Below, in pieces: positions 35,190 to 46,598 of a stretch of DNA of 64,000 nucleotides; position 1 is the stretch's first letter; each line of letters begins with the position of its first letter. The DNA is from Phoenix dactylifera (Eukaryota > Streptophyta > Magnoliopsida > Arecales > Arecaceae), in NCBI RefSeq assembly GCF_009389715.1, contig NW_024068228.1, forward strand, positions 1-64,000, written 5' to 3'. A program made the translations under genes and the position numbers. The notes under the pieces were generated by a model. The model had not been told where the DNA came from and searched no databases. It was given only the letters and a program-made list of their open reading frames with translations.

Positions 35190-35800
35190 GTACAATAATG
35201 TGTCGGTGTCATGAGCACTCCTTCGCCGAGGCGATCGAAGACGCTCCTCTGCTCGGTGTCCGTTCTTTGAGGACATCGGCAGAGAAATAGATAAAATGAT
35301 GTAGAAACATTAAATACATGGGTACCTTGTACCGTGTGCGTCCTGGCGCCGAGGCGACTGAAGATGCTTCTCTGCTCGGACTCCGTTCTTGGAGGGCGTC
35401 GACAGAGAAATCCAATAATAGGTAATGTAAAGACATTAAATAAATAGGTACCTTGTACCGTGTGCGTCCTGGCGCCGAGGCGACTGAAGACGCTTCTCTG
35501 CTCGGACTCCGTTCTTGGAGGGCGTCGACAGAGAAATCCAAGAATAGGTAATGTAATGTAGACATTAAATAAATAGGTACCTTGTACCGTGTGCGTCCTG
35601 GCGCCGAGGCAACTGAAGACGCTTCTCTGCTCGGACTCCGTTCTTGGAGGGCGTCGACAGAGAAATCCAAGAATAGGTAATGTAATGTAGACATTAAATA
35701 AATAGGTACCTTGTACCGTGTGCGTCCTGGCGCCGAGGCGACTGAAGACGCTTCTCTGCTCGGACTCCGTTCTTGGAGGGCGTCGACAGAGAAATCCAAT
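35190..35800. repeat. Tandem repeat block 1 of the Tat element, 126-129 bp unit
   Basis: The word ggtaccttgtaccgtgtgcg starts at 35321, 35447, 35576 and 35705, giving spacings of 126, 129 and 129 bp. A diverged partial unit precedes it from about 35195. Because each spacing is a multiple of three, a minus-strand frame (35844-35209) stays open as a 42-43-residue repeat (units containing VDALQERSPSREASS). Tandem arrays in this 3' region are usual for Tat elements. Confidence 0.93.
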
Positions 35801-35837
35801 GACGAAGAGCGGGCCGAACTCGTTGGCTGAAGCCGAT

Positions 35838-36920
35838 GGAGCACGAGCCGAGCTTGTCCGGTCAGAGAGGACCGCTAACTCATCTCGATGTCTCGAGCAT
35901 CCCTATAGTTGGGGCATCCCGACGTCTCGGGGCATCCTGACCGTGGTCAGTGTAGGAGCACGAGCCGAGCTCGTCCGGTCAGAGAGGACCGCTAACTCAT
36001 AGCCAATGGAGCACGAGCCGAGCTCGTCCGGTCAGAGAGGACTGCTAACTCATCTCGATGTCTCGAGCATCCCTATAGCCGGGGCATCCCGACGTCTCGG
36101 GGCATCCCGACGGATCGAGGCATCCCGACGTCTCGGGGCATCCTGACCGTGGTCAGGGTAGGAGCACGAGCCGAGCTCGTCCGGTCAGAGAGGACCGCTA
36201 ACTCATAGCCGATGGAGCACGAGCCGAGCTCGTCCGGTCAGAGAGGACCGCTAACTCATATCCCGACGTCTCGGGCATCCCTATAGCCGGGGCATCCCGA
36301 CGTCTCGGGGCATCCCGACGGATCGAGGCATCCCGACGTCTCGGGGCATTCTGACCGTGGTCGGGTAGGAGCACGAGCCGAGCTCGTCCGGTCAGAGAGG
36401 ACCGCTAACTCGTAGCCGGTGGAGCACGAGCCGAGCTCGTCCGGTCAGAGGACCGCTAACTCATTGCCGGTGGAGCACGAGCCGAGCTCGTTCGGTCAGA
36501 GAGGACCGCTAACTCATTGCCGGTGGAGCACGAGCCGAGCTCGTCCGGTCAGAGAGGACCGCTAACTCATTGCCGGTGGAGCACGAGCCGAGCTCGTCCG
36601 GTCAGAGAGGACCGCTAACTCATAGCCGATGGAGCACGAGCCGAGCTCGTCCGGTCAGAGAGGACCGCTAACTCATTGCCCGACGTCTCGGGCCATCCCG
36701 ACAAATCGGGGCATCCCGTTGCGGCAGGGCATCCCAATATATTGGGGCATCCTGACGTCTCAGGGTAGGAGCACGAGCCGAGCTCGTCCGGTCAGAGAGG
36801 ACCGCTAACTCATAGCCGATGGAGCACGAGCCGAGCTCGTCCGGTCAGAGAGGACCGCTAACTCAGCCGATGGAGCACGATCCGAGCTCGTCCGGTCAGA
36901 GAGGACCGCTAACTCATTGC
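35838..36920. repeat. Tandem repeat block 2 of the Tat element, about 53 bp unit
   Basis: About 14 copies of a unit built on ggagcacgagccgagctcg, then tccggtcagagaggaccgct and aactcat. They are interspersed with shorter runs of gcatcccgacgtctcggg. Both words contain self-complementary cores (cgagctcg, cgacgtcg-like). Confidence 0.93.
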
Positions 36921-37130
36921 TGATGTCTCGGGCCATCCCGACGAATCGGGGCATCCCGTTGTGGCAGGGCATCCTGACCGTGGTCAGGGTAGGAGAGATA
37001 AACCTGACATCATGAGATAATCAGGAAAAATCGGTGAGCTCAAAATGAGTATACGGACCGTAAGTTTATTATAAAATGGAATTCATAAAACGAGGTTCAA
37101 TAATTGAATAATGGGAAACCCCTTAGGGTT

Positions 37131-40100
37131 CTACTGATGGTACACGCGGAGGTTTTCAGAGCTCCAGCTCCGCGGAATGGGCGTCCCGTCTGGAGACTCC
37201 AACTGGTAAGTTTCGGGCCGGCGAACGCGCGTGACTCGGTACGGTCCTTCCCAATTGGGGGCCAGCTTTCCTTGCTCAGCAGGTCGGGAGGCTTCAGCTC
37301 TTCTGAGGACAAGGTCTCCTGGTCTGAAAGATTTGATTTTGACCCTGGCGTTGTAGTATTGAGCTGTCTTTTGCTGGTACCTCGCCATACGAACTCGGGC
37401 GGCCTCCCTTGTTTCTTCGATCAAGTCAAGGTTACTTCTGAGCTGCGAAGAGTTGGAACTGGCATCATGACGCTCGACTCTTGGAGAGGGAAGCCCAATC
37501 TCCAGTGGGATGACGGCCTCCGTTCCATATGTTAGGTTGAAGGGAGTCTCGCCGGTGGGGACACGGAACGTGGTCCGGTAAGCCCACAGGACATTATATA
37601 GGTCTTCGACCCATTGTCCTTTGGATTTGTCGAGCCTGGCTTTAAGACCCTGCAAAATAGTACGATTTGTTACCTCGGTTTCTCCGTTCGTCTGAGGGTG
37701 CGCGACCGAGGTGAAGCGGTGGTCAATGCCAAGCTCGGAGCAGAACTCTCTGAAGTGGATGTTGTCGAACTGGCGACCGTTGTCAGAAATAAAGATGCGG
37801 GGAAGTCCGAATCTGCATATAATGGACTTCCAGACAAAATCCCGCATCTTCTGCTCGGTGATCCGGGCAAGGGGCTCGGCTTCTACCCACTTGGTGAAGT
37901 AGTCGATGGAGACGACCAGAAATTTTCTTTGCCCGGTGGCCAGTGGGAATGGCCCTAGGATATCAATTTCCCACTGGGCAAAAGGCCAAGGGGAACTGAT
38001 AGAAGTCAAAGGAGCCGAGGGCCGGCGCTGAACATTGGCATTCCTTTGGCACCGGTCACACCTTTGGACAAAGTCCATGGCATTCTTCTGGAGTGTCGGC
38101 CAATAATATCCTTGGCGCAAAATTTTGCGGGCCAGCGCTCACCCTCCTAGATGGTTTCCACAGATCCCTTCGTGGACTTCACGCAGGGCATAATCCGCCT
38201 CTGTTGGGCGGAGGCATCTGAGGAGTGGAGAGGTGAAGGATCTTCGATAGAGCTTTCCCTCGTATAGTATGTACCGGGTGGCGAGGCGCTTGATTCGGCG
38301 AGCCTCTCGTTCATCAGTGGGGAGGACTTCGTCTTGTAGATAGCTGATGAGTTCGTCCATCCAGCTTGGCTCGAACTCAGTGCAGAAGGTCTGCTCGGGC
38401 TCGTCTGTACTGGGCTTTTGAAGATACTCCAGTACCGCCCCCTTGGGAAGCTCGCTCATACAAGAGGACGCCAGCTTTGACAGCTGGTCGGCCCTGAGAT
38501 TCTCCGACCTGGCAACATGTTGGATGTGAAAAGAGTCCAAGGTCGAGGCGAGATCCCGTACCTTCTGAAGATACTTCTGCATGGTCGGGTCTCTGGCTTC
38601 GAAGTCGCCCATAATTTGGTTGACGACGAGCTGAGAATCACTGAAGGCCCTCAAGTCCTTCACTCCTAGCTCCTTGGCTAGCTTGAGCCCGGCGACGAGC
38701 GCTTCGTACTCCGCCATATTATTAGAGGCAGGAAATTCCAGGCGCAAGGCTTGCTCGGCGACCACCCCTTCTGGGCTGGTGAGAATGAGCCCTGCTCCGC
38801 TACCCCCCGAGTTTGAAGAGCCATCGACATGCAGAGTCCATGTCAAACTCGGGGTTTGCTCCGTGGGTGGCTCTGGCTCGGGTTCGACCTCGTCCGGTAT
38901 GGTGCACTCGGCTATAAAGTCTGCGAGTGCTTGTGCTTTGATTGCCGGTCTGGGTCGGTACTCGATGTCAAATTCCCCGAGCTCAATGGCCCATTTTGTG
39001 ATCCGGCCCGCACGGTCTGATCTCTGCAGGATCTGCTTGACCGGCTGGTTGGTCAACACAGCCACTGTATGGGCTTGGAAGTAGGGTCGGAGCCTCCGAG
39101 CCGAAATGACCAGAGCATAGGCGGTCTTCTCGAGCTTGGCGTATCGGGTCTCGGCGTCCCTCAAGACCCGGCTGGTGTAATACACTGGCTTTTGAAGTTT
39201 GCCCTCCTCTCGGACCAAGACCGAGCTTACCGCAACAGGGGAGACAGCTAGATATAAGTAGAGGATCTCACCCTGTTGCGGCTTTGTGAGCAGGGGAGGG
39301 GAAGCCAGAAAATGTTTGAGCTCTTCAAAAGATTGCTGGCACTCGTCCGACCACAAAAAGTTCTTCGGCTTCTTGAGGGCCGCGAAAAATGGAAGGCAGC
39401 GCTCAGCCGAGCGGGAGATGAACCTCCCGAGAGCTGCAACTCGGCCTATGAGCCGTTGTACCTCCTTGACCGTCCTAGGAGGCGTCATCTTTTGAAGGGC
39501 TCGGATCTTCTCTGGATTGGCCTCGATTCCTCGCTGTGTAATGATGAAGCCGAGGAATTTGCCGGAGGTGACTCCGAATGCAGATTTAGCTGGATTGAGC
39601 TTCATCTGGTACTTTCGGAGCGTGGAGAATGCTTCATTGAGATCGGCTATATGGTTTTGTGCCACCTTGCTTTTCACTAGCATGTCATCCACGTAGACCT
39701 CCATATTCCGGCCTATTTGATCTTTGAAGATCCGGCTGACCAGCCTCTGATAAGTTGCCCCGGCATTTTTTAAGCCGAATGGCATCACCTTGTAGCAGTA
39801 GGTTTCCCCATCGGTGATGAAGGCTGTCTTCTCCTCATCTTCCGGCGCCATGCGGATCTGGTTGTATCCGGAGAAGGCATCCATGAATGCCAGTAGCTCG
39901 TGACCCGAAGTGGAGTCCACGAGCTGGTCGATGCTGGGAAGTGGGAAACTGTCCTTCGGACAGGCTTTATTCAGATCGGTGTAGTCCACGCACATACGCC
40001 ACTTCCCGTTGGCCTTCTTGACGAGGACCACATTGGCGAGCCACTCCGGGTAAGCTATCTCCCGGATGAATCCAGCTTCAAGGAGTTTGCTGACCTCCTC

Positions 40101-42554
40101 GGCTGCTGCTTGCTGTCGTTCAGGGGCGGCGCCTCGCTTCTTCTGCCGCACGGGCTTGCTGGTTGGCTTTACTTGGAGCCGGTGGACCATGATCTCTGGA
40201 TCTATCCCCGGCACGTCTGCAGGCGACCATGCGAAAACATCCATGTTGTCTCGCAGGAAGTTGACGAGGCGACCCCTCTCGTGCTCGTCAAGGCCGGAGC
40301 CGACCTGCACGGTTAGCTCGGGAGAGTTCTCACGTAGAGGAACCTGAATTAATAACTCACCGGGCTCTACCCGCTCTTTCTGAGGGTCGACCCGTGCCTC
40401 CATAACCTCGGTTGAGGGCTGGTCAGTCGCTGGGGCAGGCACCTCGGCGGGTCGCTTTGCCTCGTGGGTCGCCAGGTAGCATCGCCTTGCCACCATTTGG
40501 TCTCCTCGGACTTCGCCGACCCCCCGGCTGGTGGGGAATCGCATGAGCAGATGGTGAGTGGAGACTACCGCTCGGAGGGCGTTGAGGCCTGGCCTCCCGA
40601 GGATGGCATTGTAGACCGAGGGAAGGCATATCACGAGGAAGCTCATCCCCACGGTACTTTCACGAGGGGCGAGCCCGGCCGTGACCAGAAGGTCGATCTC
40701 GCCCTCTACCGGGACTGAATCCCCAGTAAATCCAACCAACGGAGCATTCATCCTCCGTAGCTGTTCTTTGGTCATCCCCATTTTACAATATGCACCAAAG
40801 TACAAAACATTCGCCGAGCTTCCATTATCAACTAAGATGCGTTTTACATCAAATCTATTTATGATCATGGAGATGACCACGGCATCATCATGGGGAGTTT
40901 CAACTCCCTCTAAATCATCGTCTGAAAAGGAGATGACTTCAGAAGCGCGCGGGCGCTTCGATGAGGTTTCTCCCTCCGAAGCTTCTCCAGCCGAGGCCCC
41001 TCCTCGGATAGTGTTGATGACGCCGGCAATGGGCCTGTTGGCATTCGAACCTTCAGGCTGTGCTGCTCCTTCGGCGGGCTGCTTTTCTTCACGCCGGCCT
41101 TGCACAAACCGATCGAGCACCCCTCGGCGGATGAGTGCTTCGATCTCATTTCGGAGCTGGTAACACTCCTCGGTATCGTGACCTTTGTCCCGGTGGAAAC
41201 GGCAATACTTCCGGTTATCGCGCCGGGTTCGGGTATCAGGCTTCGGAGGTGGGAGCCGGATGCGATCTCGATTCTCGATCTCCATGAGGATTTCGGCCCG
41301 AGGGGTGTTGAGGGGGGTGTATTTTTCATACCTCCCTTCGGGTGCACGGGCCTACAGCGGAAACCTCGGGCGGAGTGGTGACCTCTACTGTGGCGGTCCC
41401 CTCAGTCGGGGTGGACTCCTCGGGCGGGGCGAATTCTTGGCTCGTCGCGGAGACGGGCTTCTGGGCTGGCCGCGCTCCTCGCGGCGCCTCTTCTTGGGGT
41501 TCTGCTCGGTCCCGCCCCGCCTGACGGCCACGGCTTCCTCAGCCTTGGCATATTTCCGGGCCCGAGCGAACATTTCGGTAAGGTCCGCTGGGAAATTCTT
41601 CTCAATCGAGAAGAGGAATCTGTAGGACCGGGCTCTAGTCTTCAGCGCCGACATGGCGATTGACTGGTCAAGCTCCCGGACTTCCCATGTTGCGGCGGTG
41701 AACCGGTCCAGATACTCCTTGAAGGACTCTCCCTCCTTTTGTTTGATGTCGAGGAGGGAGTCGGATGTCCGCCGCTGGGGCTGGCTAGCGGCGAAATTGC
41801 CAGCAAACTGTCTGCCGAGCTGCTCAAAGGAGGAGACAGTACTCGGCTTCAGCCCGGTGAACCAAAGCCGGGCTGGTCCTCGGAGTGTCGCCGGGAAAGC
41901 CTTGCACATCATGGCTTCCGAGGCTCCTTGTAGGGCCATTAAGATCCAGTAACTCTCCAGGTGGTCAAGGGGATCAGCCTTGCCGTTGTAAGGCTCCACC
42001 TGGGGCATCTTGAACCGGAGGGGAACCGGTTCATCTTCAATCTCCTGGGAGAAGGGCGACTTCGTATTGAACTCGAAGTCGCCGTCACGTCCCGATTTTC
42101 TCCCGTGGAGTGCCTGGATTTGGCGCTCCAGCTTCTCGACCTTCTTGTTGAGTTCATCATTCTGGAGGATCGCTACAGCGGTTCCTCCGGGTGCAGGTTG
42201 CCCTGGAACCGACTCAGCTTCTGAAGGTTGTGGCCAGCCTCCGTGGCCTCTGACTGGGTGCTCTCTCCAGAGGGAGGCCTGGACTTGAGAGTCCTGACCT
42301 CGAAGAGGAAGCCCGCTTGTAGGGGGCTCCGGTTGAACTGGAGCCGGGGGAGGCGGTGCCGTTGGGATGCCTCTAGGTTGCAGGCTTTGGACAGCGGTGG
42401 CCAAGGCCTGCACCTGTTGCACCAGGGCATCAAACTGCTCCGGCCGAACTTGATGAACTGACTCAGTCGGAGGTGGTGAGTTTCGGACGGAGTGCTCAGG
42501 GCTGGGTGGAGGACGTCGAGAGGCGTTGGAGGCCCCTTTGCTTCTTAGCTTCAT
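37131..42554 (-). pseudogene. Tat gypsy gag-pol, one frame broken by three stops
   Basis: Starting at ATG 42554 (MKLRSKG), the frame runs to 37131, equal to 1808 codons, but is closed at 41387 (TAG), 41354 (TAG) and 38141 (TGA). All the pieces are in the same frame. Gag (about 42100-41500) has LWFTGLKPSTVSSFEQL and GESFKEYLDRF. Then come a cysteine/histidine motif CRFHRDKGHDTEEC and protease ILVDNGSSANVLY. RT has VDYTDLNKACPKDSFPLP and catalytic YVDD. RNase H comes next, then a second RNase H with HVDGSSN. Integrase has CDRCQRNANVQ, IDYFTKWVEAEPL, ISDNGRQFD and HPQTNGETEV. The stop codons fit single C-to-T changes (CAG to TAG twice, CGA to TGA once). The element must rely on other copies. Confidence 0.95.
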
Positions 42555-42569
42555 GGCAGCGAACTCGGT

Positions 42570-42588
42570 CCCTTCCTCTAGCGCCAAC
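42570..42588 (-). promoter_or_regulatory. Primer-binding site of the Tat element
   Basis: Immediately inside the 5' LTR on the minus strand: GTTGGCGCTAGAGGAAGGG. The position one base after the CA of the LTR is standard for a primer-binding site. I do not assign the tRNA. Only about 34 nt separate the LTR from the gag ATG. Confidence 0.7.
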
Positions 42589-43850
42589 TGTTGCTGGAAA
42601 TTGGACCCGGGGGCCGCCGTGAAGCCGGGGAAGGAGGAGCTCCGCTGCTGCAGGAGGCGGACGGCGGTGCGCCGGCTGGCTGCGTCCTCCGCCGCGGGGG
42701 GTGTGCAAGTCCTGCAAGGAAAACCGGTGGCCGGGCTCCCCGGCGCCGGCCCTCCGATGCCTAAGTCAGAGGGAGCAAGTATGTGGAGAGAGCGGGGGAG
42801 AGGAAGTGTATGGAGAAGACACAGTATTTTATCAGATCAAGAAGACGAAGGGAATGATGTCATCAATTGTGTCTGTGCTTCCCGGAGGGTTCAGTCCCGG
42901 GGGTCTGTTTCCGTTTTTGTTGTCCTTCCCCCTTGGTTCTCCCCAGGTTCCCTTTTATAGGAGGGGATTACGTTACCTGGGAGGTGACCGGGGGATTTGT
43001 CCCTGTCCGTAATAATTGGGCACGATTTGGCCCATTTATGGCGTAGTGGAGAACGGGGCCGAATCAGACCGGAACCAGGGAGTTGTCACGGTCGATCGGA
43101 CCTGTTGGAGTGGTTGAACCGCCGGCCGTGGCGGGCCTGGGGTCTGTGGATGGTAAGTGCATTTATTACCGAATGAACCGGCGGTCAGGTAGAGCCATGC
43201 GCTCTGATGGTTCAGTGATCCGGAGATCGTCTTGGGCCGTGTTCATTAAATGCCTGAGTGCATCGGAGACTTGAGGGAGTCTCATGCATTAATGGCAGGT
43301 CGTGCCGAATGCCTGCGGAGATCTTATGCCTTGATGGCTTGGAGATAGTGGCAGGTCGCAAGCCGTAGGAGTTGTCAAGTCCCTTGGACTTTAGGCGGAG
43401 GTTGAACATTTGGTTAAGGCATCGGCTCGGCAAGGGTGCCGAGCCGAGCTGGTCGCCCAATGGGGCGCCCTGTGGCGGGGCTGCTTTGAGTACTCCTGGT
43501 CGGCGCCCTTTAGGCGAGCACCTTCTAGCAGAGCGCCTCGGCGCTGTCTTTGGTCGGCACTTTCTAACCGAGCAGCTTATTTTGGTTGGGCACCTCTTGG
43601 CGCGCACTCTGGTCGGCGCCCTCTAGTCGAGCGCCTTCCTGGTCGGCATCCTTTGGCCGAGCAGCTTATTTTGGTTGGGCACCTCTTGGCGCGCACTCTG
43701 GTCGGCGCCCTCTAGTCGAGCGCCTTCCTGGTCGTCATCCTTTGGCCGAGCAGCTTTCTGGTCGGCGCTCTTTGGCCAGGTGCCTTTCCGGTCGGCACTC
43801 TTTGGCCGAGCGCCTCCGTTATGGCATGACTTGGGGTTTTTCCCCCAACA
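42589..43850 (-). repeat. Gypsy 5' LTR (1262 bp)
   Basis: Pairs with 32539-33775. It carries an extra 25 bp (around ctccgccgcggggggtgtgc at about 42688) relative to its partner. About eight other single-base differences are visible. Confidence 0.95.
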
Positions 43851-44746
43851 ATATATATATATATATATATATAGTAGGATTATATTGGACTATATACATA
43901 CATACATACATACATACATATGTATTGACTATATTGGACATGCTATAAACAATCACGACATAAAGGAAGTTGCAGGCTAACTTTTTATTCTTTGGATCCA
44001 TATCAACTATTAGTAGATTCAATGGTGTCAGGTCTCATTTTGAAGAAAATTGGGTGGAGTTTGAAAGAGGGTCAGAAGTTAGATTGCATTTGGCAATTAA
44101 TATCCAAAGAAAGATATTATGTATCTTGCAAATTTCTGCTTCTGCACATGAATTGCAGAGTGGATCCAGTGGCTCTCATGAATTTTGCCACAAATGAGTA
44201 AGAGCATGAAACTCAGAATACCCGTGAGATCTAAAAATCCATGTTCAACATTGCTTGCGCTGCATGTGTACTTATTTTCTAGAAATTGATAGGCTAAATC
44301 TTTTTCTCATAAGAAATATTCAAAAGGCTAAAAGATAGAATAGGAAGAGTCATAGTGGGCATCGGAACTCTCGATTTATGCATCTTTTTGCAGTCATTTT
44401 AGCAAATATTTGATCATTCAGAAAATTTTGGAAAAGGAAAAGAAAATTCTTTTAAGAAAAAAATAACCAATTTTTTTAAAAAATATTTTTATTATTTTAA
44501 TTTTTTACTGTCCCAATATATAGATTTTTTTTTTCAAAAACTTCAGTTTTTCCAACTCTAATTTCAAGTTGTTTTTCTGGAAGAGAGAGATAGTGACCCC
44601 AGCCTGATAAAAGACCTCGACACCAGAACACAGGAACCAATTTCCGTGCCAGAAAGTTTCCCCCTTGAATATTATATAAACTGGGCTGGACTGGACGAGT
44701 TTTTTTTTTTAGTTCCATTAGGCCTCTTGCATGCACACACACACAC

Positions 44747-44783
<37 letters not shown>

Positions 44784-44860
44784 TTGAATATGTGCTCTTC
44801 AAAAATCTAAAAATTTACATCCTTCAAATGGAAGTTGTTTCATGAAATTATGTTGTTACT
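43851..44860. other. Microsatellites and intergenic DNA
   Basis: The TA tract resumes at 43851-43874. A (TACA)n run lies at about 43896-43920. A CA-rich run at about 44732-44778 is broken once. Between them are AT-rich sequences with no recognised protein. Confidence 0.6.
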
Positions 44861-44865
44861 GAAGT

Positions 44866-45300
44866 ATGGGAATTAATCCTAATACTTGGGTGCTTAATTT
44901 TTGTTGGAGTCTAGTTCGAAATCTTGCTTTGGAACTCTGGGACCTTCTGGATTCTCTCAGCAGAATGATCTTATCACTGCATATCAACAGATTAGTTTGG
45001 AGATGGACTGCTTCTGTCCAATCTTTCTTTATTTTTCTAGACTTTGGTGGTATTTCTACGCCTCAATTCTTGAAGATTTGGAAAGCCTGTGCCGGAGAGA
45101 TGGTAAAGATTTTGTGGTCAGTCCTCAATAACAGAATTTTAACAGCTGATAATCTTCTTAAAAGAGGCTGACTGCTTCCTCATGCTTGTGCCTTTTGTAA
45201 CTCCGGTGATGAAATGGCCCGTAGTTTGTTGCTAAGCTACTCTCTCTCTCCGAAAGAATTTGGGTTTATTTTGACTAGTTTTCATACTTCTTCCTTGCCA
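44866..45300 (+). mobile_element. LINE remnant (zf-RVT region)
   Basis: Plus-strand frames read VLNNRILTADNLLKRG, then CAFCNSGDE and, after a shift, FGFILTSF. The Cys-x2-Cys followed by the expected hydrophobic motif is the zf-RVT segment found downstream of plant L1-type reverse transcriptases. Several frameshifts and stops are present; it is a short dead fragment. Confidence 0.7.
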
Positions 45301-46284
45301 GGCTCAATTTTTGAGCTCTGCGTAGGGAAACAGACTTTTCTCTATAAAAATATATTCGCAGATCAAGTATGGTACTTCTATACATTTCAGATTTCTTTCA
45401 AACAACTTATTCAAACAATGCTTAATTTTTTGTTCATCCATCAGAAAAACAACACTAGCATGTCATTTTGTATATGAATATGAAAATTTTTAATATATCT
45501 ATGTATATATAGGTAAACTAGGATCCAATCGAGTTGATCTCTTCTCAAATTTGATTAAATTAGATTAGATGATGAGGTCTAATATCAATGATTCGAGCTG
45601 TTGGATGTGATCAACTATCTCTAAATTATTTTTATACCAAAGAATATATGATTTAGAGAATCTTAATCTATACATCAAATGGTAAAAAAAATGCATTATT
45701 TCATATTATTTAAGCTGTACAATTTTGACCACTTGATGTATTGTTGTTGGGATATCTTGCAAGAAAACTTGCATATTTAAATATGTAACCATTAGGCAAT
45801 AACTTATCTAATCACTGGATTCCAATACATGCAATAAATATAGAGCCCATAAAAAAAAGGAAAGAAAAAAAGAAAAAAAGATGTGTAAAACATAAGAATG
45901 GAAGAAAAAAAATGTCAAACATACTGAAGACAGGTAACTTGTAATTTAATACAATAGAAAGTCTAATTATGTAATCTCCTGCAGTGGGAAAGCCAGATCA
46001 AGCTCTTCAAGTACTGCACTACATTGTGCACTAACAGCAGCAAGAGGTGCGAGTTTTATTCATTGCACAAAGAATCAATAGGTTACCAAAAAAATTTTGA
46101 CAACATACAGCATACAAGATCGCTAAAGTGGAGATGGCCAAAAGCACAAACATATAAATTTTGCCATCTTATATATCCATATAATACATAGGTAATTTTG
46201 ACCAGGCCACCAAAATTTTGCAACCCAGAAAAAAAAGGGTTAATTGACAATTATATAAGAAACTGCAGTTGTATTACCAACTAC
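45301..46284. other. Intergenic, nothing certain
   Basis: AT-rich. On the minus strand at about 45975-46045 a short open stretch reads LAAVSAQCSAVLEELDLAF before a stop. It might be the last exon of something, but I do not recognise it. Confidence 0.35.
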
Positions 46285-46598
46285 CTGCGTTCTGCTTCAT
46301 CTGCATTGGCATCATCGTTTTGACTGCCTAGCCTGACTATGTCTTCGACAAGAATTTTCCCTTCTATCAAAACAGAATTTTGAAGCAGAAAAAATGATAA
46401 ATACACTGATAAAACTCAGAAGTTCAGAAATGGAAAACAAGTTAAATGGAACTGTGAAAAATTTGCAAAGATTCAGCTGTTAACCTCTCTCTGGAAAGGT
46501 TGCTGATGAGTTCTTGGATACTCGTCTTGCCTAAGGTGTCCTCTAAGTACATGGCTGCAGCTGCCATCTCTTCTGGTGTCACTTTCCCATCATGATCT
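46285..46598 (-). pseudogene. LETM1-like EF-hand gene fragment, two exons
   Basis: The minus-strand exon 46598-46485 reads DHDGKVTPEEMAAAAMYLED then TLGKTSIQELISNLSRE. The exon 46363-46285 reads GKILVEDIVRLGSQNDDANA. These match the EF-hand-containing C-terminal region of plant mitochondrial LETM1-like proteins, inner-membrane factors for K+/H+ or Ca2+/H+ exchange. Both exons have GT/AG borders, but the phases do not fit: the first leaves two bases and the second needs one. I recognise none of the long transmembrane/ribosome-binding-like part upstream. I read it as a gene fragment or pseudogene. A real gene interrupted by the Mutator element upstream is possible but unsupported. Confidence 0.7.

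Larger units (their letters stand above)
32539..43850 (-). mobile_element. Full-length Ty3/gypsy (Tat lineage) LTR retrotransposon
   Basis: 11.3 kb, transcribed on the minus strand. The LTRs at 42589-43850 (5') and 32539-33775 (3') begin TGTTGG/TGTTTGG and end CAGCAACA. A 5 bp target duplication ATATA lies in the TA tract on both sides. Order on the minus strand: 5' LTR, primer-binding region TTGGCGCTAGAGG, gag-pol, two blocks of tandem repeats, an ORF in antisense, a purine tract GGGGGG, and 3' LTR. A second RNase H (HVDGSSN...GAGLIL) after the usual one, the CRFHRDKGHDTEEC motif and the antisense ORF are features of the plant Tat lineage. LTRs look over 99% identical apart from one 25 bp indel, so insertion was recent. 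Three nonsense codons in gag-pol make this copy defective. Confidence 0.96.
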
